Positions 13,648-21,445 of a stretch of DNA of 22,778 nucleotides are shown here, piece by piece; position 1 is the first letter of the stretch, and every line of letters begins with the position of its first letter. Position numbers and translations under genes: made by a program. Location: positions 1 to 22,778 of the forward strand of contig JAFQPD010000146.1 in NCBI GenBank assembly GCA_017411945.1, read 5' to 3'. The notes beneath the pieces were generated by a model, which was given only the letters and a program-made list of their open reading frames with translations, was not told the DNA's origin and did not search any database. Source of the stretch: Mailhella sp. (GTDB lineage Bacteria; Desulfobacterota; Desulfovibrionia; Desulfovibrionales; Desulfovibrionaceae).

Positions 13648-14799
13648 ATGAGCAAGAAGAAAAGCTCCAAGAAAAAAGGCACCAAGTCCGGCAAGCCCAG
13701 CAGCTCCGGCAAGCCTGTGTTTCGTTCCATCATCCCTGCTCACATAGCGAACAACTCCAGTCTGAACTGCTACGAAAAGATGACCTACTGCATGATCGAC
13801 AGCTTATCCGGAAGGAAGGGCTTTTGCTGGCCCTCCCACGAAACGCTTGCCCAACTCATAGGGTGCAGCGTTCGTACTGTCATTCGCAGCATTCGCCGTC
13901 TGGAAGAACTCGGCCTTTTGAAGCAGGAAAAGCAGAATAAGGCGAAGTACGCCTCTTCCTTGCGCTACTATCCCCAGCGCCCGTCTTCTTCCACGAAGCT
14001 CTGCGACAGGCAGACCGACTCCAAGCCATCTCAGCCTGCTCAGAGAACTGGCATAGAACTCTGCCACACAGACAGAGAGCCTTGTCGAGAAGTCTGCCCC
14101 ACAGACAGACAAATTTATAAAGATATTAAAACACATTTCTCCCCCTTACCCCCTCATGGGTTTGAAGGTGAAAAGAGGCTGCTCAACTCTGCCGCATCCA
14201 CCACTCCGCCTGTCACCACACATAGGCCGCTACGCGGCACCTCCGCTGCCTGCGGGGTGGGGGGAGAATCTTCTCTTATGAGAACTTTTGAAAAGCTTTG
14301 GGCTGCTTACCCGAAGAAGGAAGCCTTTGGACTGGCGAAGTCCACGTTTTTCAAAATGAAGCGAGTGCTTCCGTCCATCGACTGCCTGCTCGACTGCATC
14401 TCGTTCAAGATGAACACGTCCTGGGCTGGTAAGGAAATTCGCTATATTCCTTCGCTGGAATATTTTCTCCAGGGAGAACGCTGGCTCGATGGGGACTACG
14501 TTGAGTACAAGTCGGCTCCCAAGGCTGTTCCTGCTGTTTCGGCATCGGTTCAGCAGCCTGAACTCACGATGAAAGCTCCTGAAATCAAAGAAACTCCTGA
14601 AGAAACTCAGGGGATCACCTCGTTCGTATCGTCTATAGCCCGTAACCTTTCTCCTGCCGAGAAAGGCGTCATCGGTGCTTTTTGGCGTGATCTGCATCGA
14701 AAGGGAATCACGCTGACCGCCCAAGACGGAGCCAAGTTCGGCAATGGGGCGCTTTATACCGAGATGAGAAGACTTTCCGCCATGAGGGCCGCCGTATGA
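13648..14799 (+). CDS. HTH_36-type replication-like protein heading the trb operon
   Basis: A 383-residue protein in three parts. Residues 1-25 are a Lys/Ser/Gly-rich basic tail. Residues about 34-110 are a winged helix of the HTH_36 type (NCYEKMTYCMIDSLSG, then LAQLIGCSVRTVIRSIRRLEELGLLKQEK). After a low-complexity linker with three Cys-Thr-Asp repeats comes a domain at about 212-285 (FEKLWAAYPKKEAFGLAKSTFFKM ... YIPSLEYFLQGERWLDGDY), which is the usual C-terminal signature of phage and plasmid replication or primosome-type proteins. Residues 300-383 are extra. It may load replication on the excised element or regulate it. It sits where TrbA stands in IncP plasmids. The ribosome-binding site is weak and lies in the 13-mer repeat; the stop overlaps trbB (ATGA). 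Confidence 0.75.
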   Translation: MSKKKSSKKKGTKSGKPSSSGKPVFRSIIPAHIANNSSLNCYEKMTYCMIDSLSGRKGFCWPSHETLAQLIGCSVRTVIRSIRRLEELGLLKQEKQNKAKYASSLRYYPQRPSSSTKLCDRQTDSKPSQPAQRTGIELCHTDREPCREVCPTDRQIYKDIKTHFSPLPPHGFEGEKRLLNSAASTTPPVTTHRPLRGTSAACGVGGESSLMRTFEKLWAAYPKKEAFGLAKSTFFKMKRVLPSIDCLLDCISFKMNTSWAGKEIRYIPSLEYFLQGERWLDGDYVEYKSAPKAVPAVSASVQQPELTMKAPEIKETPEETQGITSFVSSIARNLSPAEKGVIGAFWRDLHRKGITLTAQDGAKFGNGALYTEMRRLSAMRAAV

Positions 14800-15761
14800 G
14801 CAGCACGATGGATAACCTTACGCTTTCTCGCAATCTGGAATCTCTGCGCCGATACGCTGGCCCTGATCTGCTGGCCGCGCTCTCTGATCCGAATACCTGC
14901 GAAATCATGCTGAACCACGATGGCAAGCTCTGGTGTGAACGCTTCGGTGAACCCATGCAGGTCATTGGCACGATGACGCCTTCCAAAGCAGAAACATTCA
15001 TGCGGCAGGTAACTTCATGCCTGGACAAAGAGCTGACTCGTGAATCTCCCCAGGTGGACGGCGAACTGCTTCTTGATGGCTCTCGATTCTCCGGTGTGTT
15101 CCCTCCCGTGGTTTCCGCTCCTTGCTTTGCGATACGCAAGAAGGCCAGTCGGGTGTTTCTGCTCAGTGACTATGTGGAAGCCGGAACGCTGTCTTCCAGC
15201 CAGTATGATTTTTTGTGTGACGCCATAGGACGGCGGCGCAATATCCTGGTCGTTGGCGGCACTGGCAGTGGCAAAACGACACTGCTCAACGGCCTTATCG
15301 CGGAAATGGTTCGTCAGGACTCGAATCAGAGATTCTTTGTCATCGAAGATACCGGCGAAATTCAGTGCAAGGCTCCCAACGCTGTTCTTTTTCACACCAC
15401 GTCAACAGTTTCCATGACGGACTGCTTGAAGCAGGCTCTCCGCTTCCGTCCGGATCGGATTCTTGTTGGCGAAGTTCGAGACCACGCCGCGCTCGATATG
15501 CTTGATGCCTGGAACACTGGCCACGAAGGCGGGGCAGCAACGCTTCACGCAAACTCTGCACGTCTGGCTCTTTCTCGTGTTCGCGGACTTGTGTCTCGCA
15601 ACCCTTATGCCCCTAAAGCGATCGAAGAGGTGATCGGTGAAGCCGTTCATCTGATCGTGTTCATCACTAAAACCCCGCAGGGCCGAAAGGTCAAAGAACT
15701 GCTCGAAGTGCGTGGCTACGATCATCACTCCGGCGAGTACGATCTGAAGCCCGTGGGCTGA
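14796..15761 (+). CDS. trbB: TrbB/VirB11-type conjugation ATPase
   Basis: A hexameric cytoplasmic ATPase at the base of the type IV secretion machine, which powers pilus formation and DNA transfer. The 321 residues match the RP4 protein in length. Walker A is GGTGSGKTT (154-162), the Asp box is FFVIEDTGEIQ (180-190), Walker B is RILVGEVRD (221-229) and the His box is GHEGGAATLHAN (242-253), all characteristic of the secretion ATPase family. The ATG overlaps the stop of the 13648 gene by 4 bases, so translation is coupled. TrbC follows after 14 bases. Confidence 0.93.
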   Translation: MSSTMDNLTLSRNLESLRRYAGPDLLAALSDPNTCEIMLNHDGKLWCERFGEPMQVIGTMTPSKAETFMRQVTSCLDKELTRESPQVDGELLLDGSRFSGVFPPVVSAPCFAIRKKASRVFLLSDYVEAGTLSSSQYDFLCDAIGRRRNILVVGGTGSGKTTLLNGLIAEMVRQDSNQRFFVIEDTGEIQCKAPNAVLFHTTSTVSMTDCLKQALRFRPDRILVGEVRDHAALDMLDAWNTGHEGGAATLHANSARLALSRVRGLVSRNPYAPKAIEEVIGEAVHLIVFITKTPQGRKVKELLEVRGYDHHSGEYDLKPVG

Positions 15762-15775
15762 TTGAGGAGAGTTGG

Positions 15776-16120
15776 ATGAAAACTTGGATGTTCACCTTTG
15801 CGCTTCTGGCGGCAGCCTTGCTTATAGGTACGGCAACGGATGCCCTGGCTTCGGTCGGTACGGGCGGCGATCTGCCCTATGAGTCCTGGCTGGAAAGCCT
15901 CAGAAGTTCTGTTACCGGCCCTGTGGCCTTTTCCCTGTCTCTTATCGGCATTGTCGTTGCCGGTGGTGCGCTGATTTTCGGTGGTGATCTGAACGGCTTT
16001 TTCCGTTCTCTGATCTTCCTCGTTCTGGTGATGGCTCTGATCATCGGTGCAAACAACATTATGAGTACGTTCTTCGGCAAGGGCGCTGTCATTCCCGTGG
16101 AACTCGTGGACGTAGAATAA
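15776..16120 (+). CDS. trbC: TrbC/VirB2-type conjugative pilin
   Basis: A 114-residue membrane protein, the likely major pilin. Residues 1-25 are a signal peptide ending ALA-S, followed by two hydrophobic segments (about 48-69 and 75-95) separated by a short polar turn (FGGDLNGFFR), the standard layout of VirB2 and TrbC pilins. It has a GAGGAGA ribosome-binding site. In RP4 the pilin is cut further and cyclised; the short C-terminal tail (VIPVELVDVE) here could be processed in the same way, but no TraF-type peptidase is in the window. Confidence 0.88.
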   Translation: MKTWMFTFALLAAALLIGTATDALASVGTGGDLPYESWLESLRSSVTGPVAFSLSLIGIVVAGGALIFGGDLNGFFRSLIFLVLVMALIIGANNIMSTFFGKGAVIPVELVDVE

Positions 16121-16132
16121 AGGGGTTTCTCA

Positions 16133-16432
16133 ATGGCTCTTCGGACTGTGGTGATTCATCGCTCTTTGTCCCGCGACAATCTTTTTCTTGGTGGCGACCG
16201 AGAACTGGTGATGATGTCCGGTCTCATAGCCTGCGCCCTTATCTTTTCTGCCCAGAAATGGGTGGCGACGATCTTCGGGATCTCGCTTTGGTTTGGAGCG
16301 CTGTTCATGCTGCGCCTCATGGCCAAAGCGGATCCCCAGATGCGTCATGTCTTTTTGCGATACCGGAAGTATCCCGAATACGCTCCGGCTCGTTCCACTC
16401 CCTTCTGTACCAGCTCACGAGAATATAAATAG
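16133..16432 (+). CDS. trbD: TrbD/VirB3-type inner-membrane protein
   Basis: A 99-residue protein with an N-terminal polar part (VIHRSLSRDNLFLGGDREL) typical of VirB3/TrbD, then two membrane segments (about 24-38 and 43-60), and a basic C-terminal tail (FLRYRKYPEYAPARS). VirB3 proteins work with the VirB4 ATPase at the inner membrane, which is the next gene. An AAGGGG ribosome-binding site lies upstream; spacing to trbE is 8 bases. Confidence 0.88.
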   Translation: MALRTVVIHRSLSRDNLFLGGDRELVMMSGLIACALIFSAQKWVATIFGISLWFGALFMLRLMAKADPQMRHVFLRYRKYPEYAPARSTPFCTSSREYK

Positions 16433-16440
16433 GAGTCCTT

Positions 16441-19008
16441 ATGGAACTGTCCGTTCCTTTCATGCTTGGCGGGATAGCCGTTTGTTTTCTCGTTCTGGTG
16501 CTTATGCTGATTTTTGCTATATGCAGAAATAAAAAGGCCAGAAAGGCGGATACCAGAGCTGGGCTTGCCGATTTGCTGGTGTATTCCTCTATGATTGAGG
16601 ACGGCATCCTGCTTTGCAAAAACGGCGCGTTCATGGCCGCTTGGATGTATTCAGCCAGAGACCAGGAAAGCAGCTCGGATGATGAACTGGTCAACGACAG
16701 CACTCTGCTGAACAACATCCTTCGAGAGTTCGGAGACGGCTGGATGTTTCATATTGATGCCGTGCGTCAGCCTTCCGAGCGCTATATCCAGAAGGGGCAG
16801 TCCCGCTTCCCTCATTGGCTTCCTGCACTGGCTGATGAGGAGCGCAGACGCTTCTTTGAAAAACAGGGAGATCTTTACGAAGGGTATTTCGTTCTCTCGA
16901 TGACGTTCCTTCCCCCTCTGCTGGCCCAGACAAAATTTGTCGAACTCATGTACGAGGATCAGGGTGAAAAAATCACGGCTTCTGTGCGCGGGCAGAAACT
17001 TCTTGAAGGGTTCAAGAAAGATCTGACTCATCTTGAATCTCGTCTTTCGGCTGTTTTCAAGCTGTCGCGTCTCAAAAGCTTCACGGTTCAGAACGAAGAC
17101 GGTTCTCTTCAGTATTACGACAATTTCCTGTCTCATCTCCAGTTCTGTATAACCGGCAAGAGGCATCCTGTCAGTCTTCCCGCCTGCCCCGTATATCTGG
17201 ACGCAGTTCTCGGCGGTCAGGAGTTCTACGGTGGGATCATTCCCAAGATAGGCGACAATTTTATTGAAGTCGTTGCTATCGAAGGTTTTCCCTCGGAGTC
17301 CTATCCTGGGATCCTTTCGGCACTGGCTGATCTCAACGTCCAGTATCGCTGGTCAAGCCGTTGGATAGCTTTGGATTCCTATACCGCAGAGAGCCATATC
17401 GAAAAGTATCGGAGAAAGTGGCGCCAGAAACAGCGGGGAATCATTGATCAGATTTTCCATTTGAACGGCCCGGTCGATACTGATGCCGTGATGATGACGG
17501 AAGACGCTGAGACTGCGATTTCTGAAGTCAAGTCGAATCAGGTCGCTGCCGGTTATTACACCAGCGTTATCGTTCTTATGGATCCGCAGATGGACGTTCT
17601 GGAACGGAACGCTTTGAAGCTCGACAAGCAGATCCGAAATCTCGGCTTCAGCAGCCGTATTGAAACGGTCAACACCATGGACGCCTTCTTCGGCTCTTTG
17701 CCTGGGCATGGAGTTGAAAACGTCCGCCGTCCTATCATTAATACTATGAATCTGGCCGATTTTATCCCGGCCAGTACGATTTGGACGGGGGCATCCATGT
17801 GTCCGAACAAGATGTACCCTCCGAATTCTCCGGCTCTCATGTACTGCGTGACGACAGGTAACAGTCCGTTCCGCCTGAATCTGCACGTCAACGATCTCGG
17901 CCATACGCTTATCATTGGCCCGACCGGTTCCGGCAAGTCCACGCTGCTTGGGCAGCTCATCATGCAGATGCCTCGATACAAAGGCGCAACGATCTTTGCG
18001 TTCGACAAAGGCTTGTCGCTTTATCCTCTTACGAAAGGCATGGACGGTCAGCATTTTGAGGTGGCCGGAGACGATTCCAAGCTCTCCTTTGCACCTCTTC
18101 AGTTCCTTGAAACTCCTGCGGACAGGGCATGGGCTCAGAACTGGATCGAAGACATCCTTGTTCTGAACGGTCAGGAGCTGAGTCCCGGACTCAGAAACGA
18201 AATTCTTAGAGTATTGGAAGATATGCACGAGAATGGAGGCCGTACTCTCACGGACTTCGTTGGCCTTGTGCAGAACTCCATGATCCGAACGACACTTCAG
18301 GCATATACCGTGGCCGGTTCGATGGGCAATCTGCTCGATGCCGAAACGGACGGATTGGATCTCGGCGGCTATCTGACGACTTTTGAAATTGAAGCCCTGA
18401 TGAACCTTGGCGAGAAGTGGCTCTTGCCTGTTCTGATGTACCTGTTCCGCCGAATCGAACGCTCTCTGAAAGGTCAGCCTGCTTTCATCATCATTGATGA
18501 AGCCTGGGTCGCTCTTTCTCATCCTGTTTTCTGCGAAAAAATCAAGGAATGGCTGAAAGTTCTGAGAAAGCTGAACGCAGCGGTCATCATGGCTACGCAG
18601 TCACTTTCCGATGCTTCTGGAACGAAGATTTTTGACGCCATAGTCGAATCCACCGCAACCAAGATTTTCCTTCCCAATCCCTTCGCCCGGAATGACGGTG
18701 TGAAGGAAGTCTATTTGAAAATGGGACTGAATCTTCATCAGGTGAACATCATCGCCGGGGCAATACCGAAGAGGCAATACTACCTCACTTGTGCCAACGG
18801 AAGCCGGCTTTTCGATTTGGCCATTCAGCCTTTGGCGTTGTCTTTTGTGGGCGTCTCCGATCGAGACACAGTTTTGAAAATCAAGGCTCTCGAAAAAAGC
18901 TATCCGACAGAGTGGCAGTCGAAATGGCTTGAAGAACGAGGCGTGGCCATTTCCACGGACAAATTGGAACATCTTGAACTTGATGAGGAAATAAGACGTG
19001 AAAGATAA
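16441..19008 (+). CDS. trbE: TrbE/VirB4-type conjugation ATPase
   Basis: The large ATPase of the secretion complex, 855 residues, close to the RP4 TrbE length. A hydrophobic segment at 5-28 (VPFMLGGIAVCFLVLVLMLIF) anchors it to the inner membrane. The CagE/TrbE/VirB N-terminal domain follows, then Walker A GPTGSGKST (493-501) and Walker B FIIIDEAW (682-689), with VIMATQSLSDA behind it as in other VirB4 proteins. AGGAG lies 5 bases before the ATG. The end overlaps trbF by 11 bases. A 389-residue antisense frame inside the gene (17353-18522) is a shadow. Confidence 0.95.
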   Translation: MELSVPFMLGGIAVCFLVLVLMLIFAICRNKKARKADTRAGLADLLVYSSMIEDGILLCKNGAFMAAWMYSARDQESSSDDELVNDSTLLNNILREFGDGWMFHIDAVRQPSERYIQKGQSRFPHWLPALADEERRRFFEKQGDLYEGYFVLSMTFLPPLLAQTKFVELMYEDQGEKITASVRGQKLLEGFKKDLTHLESRLSAVFKLSRLKSFTVQNEDGSLQYYDNFLSHLQFCITGKRHPVSLPACPVYLDAVLGGQEFYGGIIPKIGDNFIEVVAIEGFPSESYPGILSALADLNVQYRWSSRWIALDSYTAESHIEKYRRKWRQKQRGIIDQIFHLNGPVDTDAVMMTEDAETAISEVKSNQVAAGYYTSVIVLMDPQMDVLERNALKLDKQIRNLGFSSRIETVNTMDAFFGSLPGHGVENVRRPIINTMNLADFIPASTIWTGASMCPNKMYPPNSPALMYCVTTGNSPFRLNLHVNDLGHTLIIGPTGSGKSTLLGQLIMQMPRYKGATIFAFDKGLSLYPLTKGMDGQHFEVAGDDSKLSFAPLQFLETPADRAWAQNWIEDILVLNGQELSPGLRNEILRVLEDMHENGGRTLTDFVGLVQNSMIRTTLQAYTVAGSMGNLLDAETDGLDLGGYLTTFEIEALMNLGEKWLLPVLMYLFRRIERSLKGQPAFIIIDEAWVALSHPVFCEKIKEWLKVLRKLNAAVIMATQSLSDASGTKIFDAIVESTATKIFLPNPFARNDGVKEVYLKMGLNLHQVNIIAGAIPKRQYYLTCANGSRLFDLAIQPLALSFVGVSDRDTVLKIKALEKSYPTEWQSKWLEERGVAISTDKLEHLELDEEIRRER

Positions 19009-19672
19009 CCCCTTTTTCAATGCGCGGCGCTTCCTGAATGACCGTGAGAAGATGTTCCTCTCTTCTCGCTTCGGCTGGATGGTGATGGGCATCCTCAGTC
19101 TCATCATTGCTATGGGTGCTGTGGCTGGGTCTCTTTATATAGCCCAGCAGTCAAAGTTCGTTCCTTATGTCGTACAGGTGGACAAGCTGGGGCAGGCAGT
19201 AGCGGTAAGTCGAGCCGACAGAGCTGGAAAGGTGGACTCGCGTGTTGTTCATGCGACTCTCGCCTCCTGGATTACTGATGCTCGAATGGTGACTCCTGAC
19301 GTGGCTCTTCAGAGGGAAGCTATCTTCCGTGTTTATGCCCATCTGAACACCAATGATGCTGCAACGATGAAGATGAACTCCTGGTTGAACGGGACTCCGG
19401 AATCCACGCCGTTTCAAAGAGCTGCCAAGGTCACGGTAACTACGGAAATCATCTCCTGCATAGCTCAGACTGCCGAGACCTGGCAGGTGGACTGGGTTGA
19501 AATCATCCATGACCGACAGGGATCTCTGATAGGTCGGGATAGAATGAGAGCGCTTGTTACTGTCTATGCCGTGCCTCCCACTGCGGATACTTCTGAAGAT
19601 CAGATCAGAAAGAATCCTTTGGGAATTTATGTCCGTGACTTCAACTGGGCAAAGCAGATGGGGGCCTTATGA
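18998..19672 (+). CDS. trbF: TrbF/VirB8-type mating pair protein
   Basis: An inner-membrane bitopic protein, 224 residues, that nucleates the secretion core. It has a short cytoplasmic part (NPFFNARRFLNDREKMF), one membrane segment (about 24-47) and a periplasmic NTF2-like VirB8 domain with SKFVPYVVQVDKLGQA directly after the membrane and VTVTTEI...TWQVDWVE further on, as expected for TrbF. It begins with GTG, inside the end of trbE, with GAGGAA about 8 bases upstream. In RP4, trbJ and trbL lie between trbE and trbF; here they do not. Confidence 0.92.
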   Translation: MKDNPFFNARRFLNDREKMFLSSRFGWMVMGILSLIIAMGAVAGSLYIAQQSKFVPYVVQVDKLGQAVAVSRADRAGKVDSRVVHATLASWITDARMVTPDVALQREAIFRVYAHLNTNDAATMKMNSWLNGTPESTPFQRAAKVTVTTEIISCIAQTAETWQVDWVEIIHDRQGSLIGRDRMRALVTVYAVPPTADTSEDQIRKNPLGIYVRDFNWAKQMGAL

Positions 19673-20073
19673 AACGGCTCATAGTCTTTACCATTTTAGC
19701 CGGAATGCTCTCAGGATGTGCGGTCAAACCGGCATCTATGAAGGCCGAAGATGGATTGAGCAGTCGTTTGCCTTCCTATGCAGTTGTTCTCGGAGAACGT
19801 GCAGCGGACGAAATCTCCAAAGTCTATCCAGCGGGTTCCACCGTTCTTTGCGTGATGCCAAACGGTGGAAAACAGGCTGAAGTTTTTGCGGCAACCTTGG
19901 AACATTCTCTCCGCCGTGCCGGATATGCCGTTTCAGCCATAGCAGAACGCGCTTCTGTCGTTCTTGGCTATCAAACCGATGTCATTGAATCGGGAAAGAC
20001 TGCCATCGGTTACTGGCACATTCAGGCATCTGACGGCAAACAGTTCAGTCTTTCCGTCCCCTTGAGGAAGTGA
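19669..20073 (+). CDS. TrbH-like lipoprotein (position of VirB7)
   Basis: A 134-residue lipoprotein: signal peptide and lipobox LSGC with Cys17. The mature part (AVVLGERAADEISKVYPAGSTVLCVM and LEHSLRRAGYAVSAI) resembles TrbH of IncP systems, which is a lipoprotein of the outer-membrane core. It overlaps trbF by 4 bases (ATGA), and its stop overlaps the transglycosylase start. In RP4, trbH follows trbG; here the lipoprotein comes before it. Divergence of this family makes the TrbH name tentative, but the role as a T4SS lipoprotein is likely. Confidence 0.75.
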   Translation: MKRLIVFTILAGMLSGCAVKPASMKAEDGLSSRLPSYAVVLGERAADEISKVYPAGSTVLCVMPNGGKQAEVFAATLEHSLRRAGYAVSAIAERASVVLGYQTDVIESGKTAIGYWHIQASDGKQFSLSVPLRK

Positions 20074-20552
20074 TGAAGCGTTTGGTTCTGGCCCTAATCC
20101 TGCTTCTTGCCGAAGCAAGTACCGCCTCTTCGGCGGATGTCTTTGATGCTCCGTGCAAAAAGTATGGAGTTCCAAAGGCGCTGGTACAAGCGATCGCCCT
20201 TCAGGAGTCTGGGGGAAATCCTTGGGCCGTCAACGTGGCTGGAAAAACCTTTCAGGCAAGCAGCAAGGACGAGGCTCTGAGCATTATCAAAAAATACGAT
20301 GTTCGCTCGTATGACGTTGGCCTGATGCAGATCAATTCGCAGTGGCTTCGTAAGTTTCAAATATCTCCAGAAACAGCTCTGGAGCCACGGAATAACGTGC
20401 TGATCGGAGTCTGGGTGTTGGCCAACTCCATCCGGCAACATGGTCTCTCATGGAAAGCTGTGGGAGCTTATCACTCCCCAACTCCAGAACGGCAACGGCG
20501 GTATGTCCGCAGTGTAGCCAAACATCTCAACAGAATTTGCAGGACTCAGTGA
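20073..20552 (+). CDS. Lytic transglycosylase (VirB1/TrbN-like)
   Basis: A periplasmic SLT-type enzyme that opens peptidoglycan for the secretion channel, 159 residues. A signal peptide (MKRLVLALILLLAEASTASSA, 21 residues) precedes the catalytic motif ALQESGGNPWAVN with Glu45, then the substrate motif YDVGLMQINSQW and the AYHSP...RRYVRSV end typical of VirB1-like enzymes. ATG 20073 is taken, as it overlaps the previous stop (TGATG); GTG 20070 is possible. It is shorter than TrbN of RP4 and has no extra C-terminal domain. Confidence 0.9.
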   Translation: MKRLVLALILLLAEASTASSADVFDAPCKKYGVPKALVQAIALQESGGNPWAVNVAGKTFQASSKDEALSIIKKYDVRSYDVGLMQINSQWLRKFQISPETALEPRNNVLIGVWVLANSIRQHGLSWKAVGAYHSPTPERQRRYVRSVAKHLNRICRTQ

Positions 20553-21445
20553 TGATCAAGAAATTTATCCTTCCGGCCATGATGGCCAGCATCGTTTTTC
20601 CTTCTGGTGTGATTGCGGCTCAGAACTCGTTTCCGGAACTGCCTTCTCTGGAGTCTCTGTATCTGGGGACGAACCCGATCCTTACTCCTGCCGAACAGCA
20701 CGCCTTGAAGCTCTCCCAGCAGTGGCAGCAATCCTCCCGCTCTAAGCTGCGTCCTGTCCCTGGCTCCAATGGTGAAATCAAGTACCTGTACGGAGCCATG
20801 CAGCCTTCCATCGTGTGCGCGGCTCTTCAGGTTACGGATATTGCGCTTCAGCCCGGAGAGAAAGTGAACTCCATCCATGCGGGTGACTCAGCTCGATGGT
20901 TGATCGAACCTGCCGTAACGGGATCGGGAGCAGGAGAAATCCAGCATATCATTATCAAGCCCACGGATGCCGGACTTGAAACTTCTCTCATCGTGGCCAC
21001 GGATCGCCGGACATATCATTTCCAGCTTAAGTCTCATCAGACGCAGTACATGGCTCGTGTGTCGTTCATCTATCCTGAAGAATTGCAGGCAAGATTTACG
21101 ACAGTCACCCAGACTCAGCGGGAAGAAAAGCAGGCCAATACGATTCCGGAAACGGGAGAATACCTGAAGGAGCTGGACTTCAACTATACGATTTCCGGTT
21201 CTGCCTCCTGGAAGCCTCTTCGTGTCTATAACGATGGTGTGAAGACCATCATTCAGATGCCGAACTCCATGAAGCAGATGGAAGCACCGACTTTTCTTGC
21301 CATCCGTGACGGTGAAGAACTCATGGTGAACTACCGCCTTCAGGGGGATCGGTACATCATTGATGCCCTCTTTGACTATGGCGTTCTGATAGCCGGTGTC
21401 GGCAGCAAGCAGACAAAGGTCGAGATCAAGAGAGGCGGCATATGA
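20552..21445 (+). CDS. trbG: TrbG/VirB9-type core complex protein
   Basis: An outer-membrane-associated periplasmic protein of the T4SS core, 297 residues, the same length class as RP4 TrbG. A signal peptide (about 1-23, VIAA-QN) is followed by a proline-poor N-terminal part and the VirB9 domain: ALQVTDIALQPGEKVNSIHAGDSARW (about 116-141), DRRTYHFQLKSH, then NYTISG...WKPLRVYNDGVKTIIQMP and VNYRLQGDRYIIDALFD at the end. The frame is open from 20450, inside the transglycosylase gene; ATG 20552 is chosen because it gives the signal peptide and overlaps the previous stop (TGATG). Its stop overlaps trbI. Confidence 0.93.
   Translation: MIKKFILPAMMASIVFPSGVIAAQNSFPELPSLESLYLGTNPILTPAEQHALKLSQQWQQSSRSKLRPVPGSNGEIKYLYGAMQPSIVCAALQVTDIALQPGEKVNSIHAGDSARWLIEPAVTGSGAGEIQHIIIKPTDAGLETSLIVATDRRTYHFQLKSHQTQYMARVSFIYPEELQARFTTVTQTQREEKQANTIPETGEYLKELDFNYTISGSASWKPLRVYNDGVKTIIQMPNSMKQMEAPTFLAIRDGEELMVNYRLQGDRYIIDALFDYGVLIAGVGSKQTKVEIKRGGI

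Noticed and set aside
13543..13743. 66-residue hydrophobic minus-strand frame
   Set aside because: Antisense of the Lys/Ser-rich start of the 13648 gene; the hydrophobic look comes from reading Lys and Ser codons backwards. It also covers the strong promoter at 13561-13589.
17353..18522. 389-residue open frame on the minus strand within trbE
   Set aside because: It covers the Walker A region of trbE in antisense and has no recognisable domain or ribosome-binding site.
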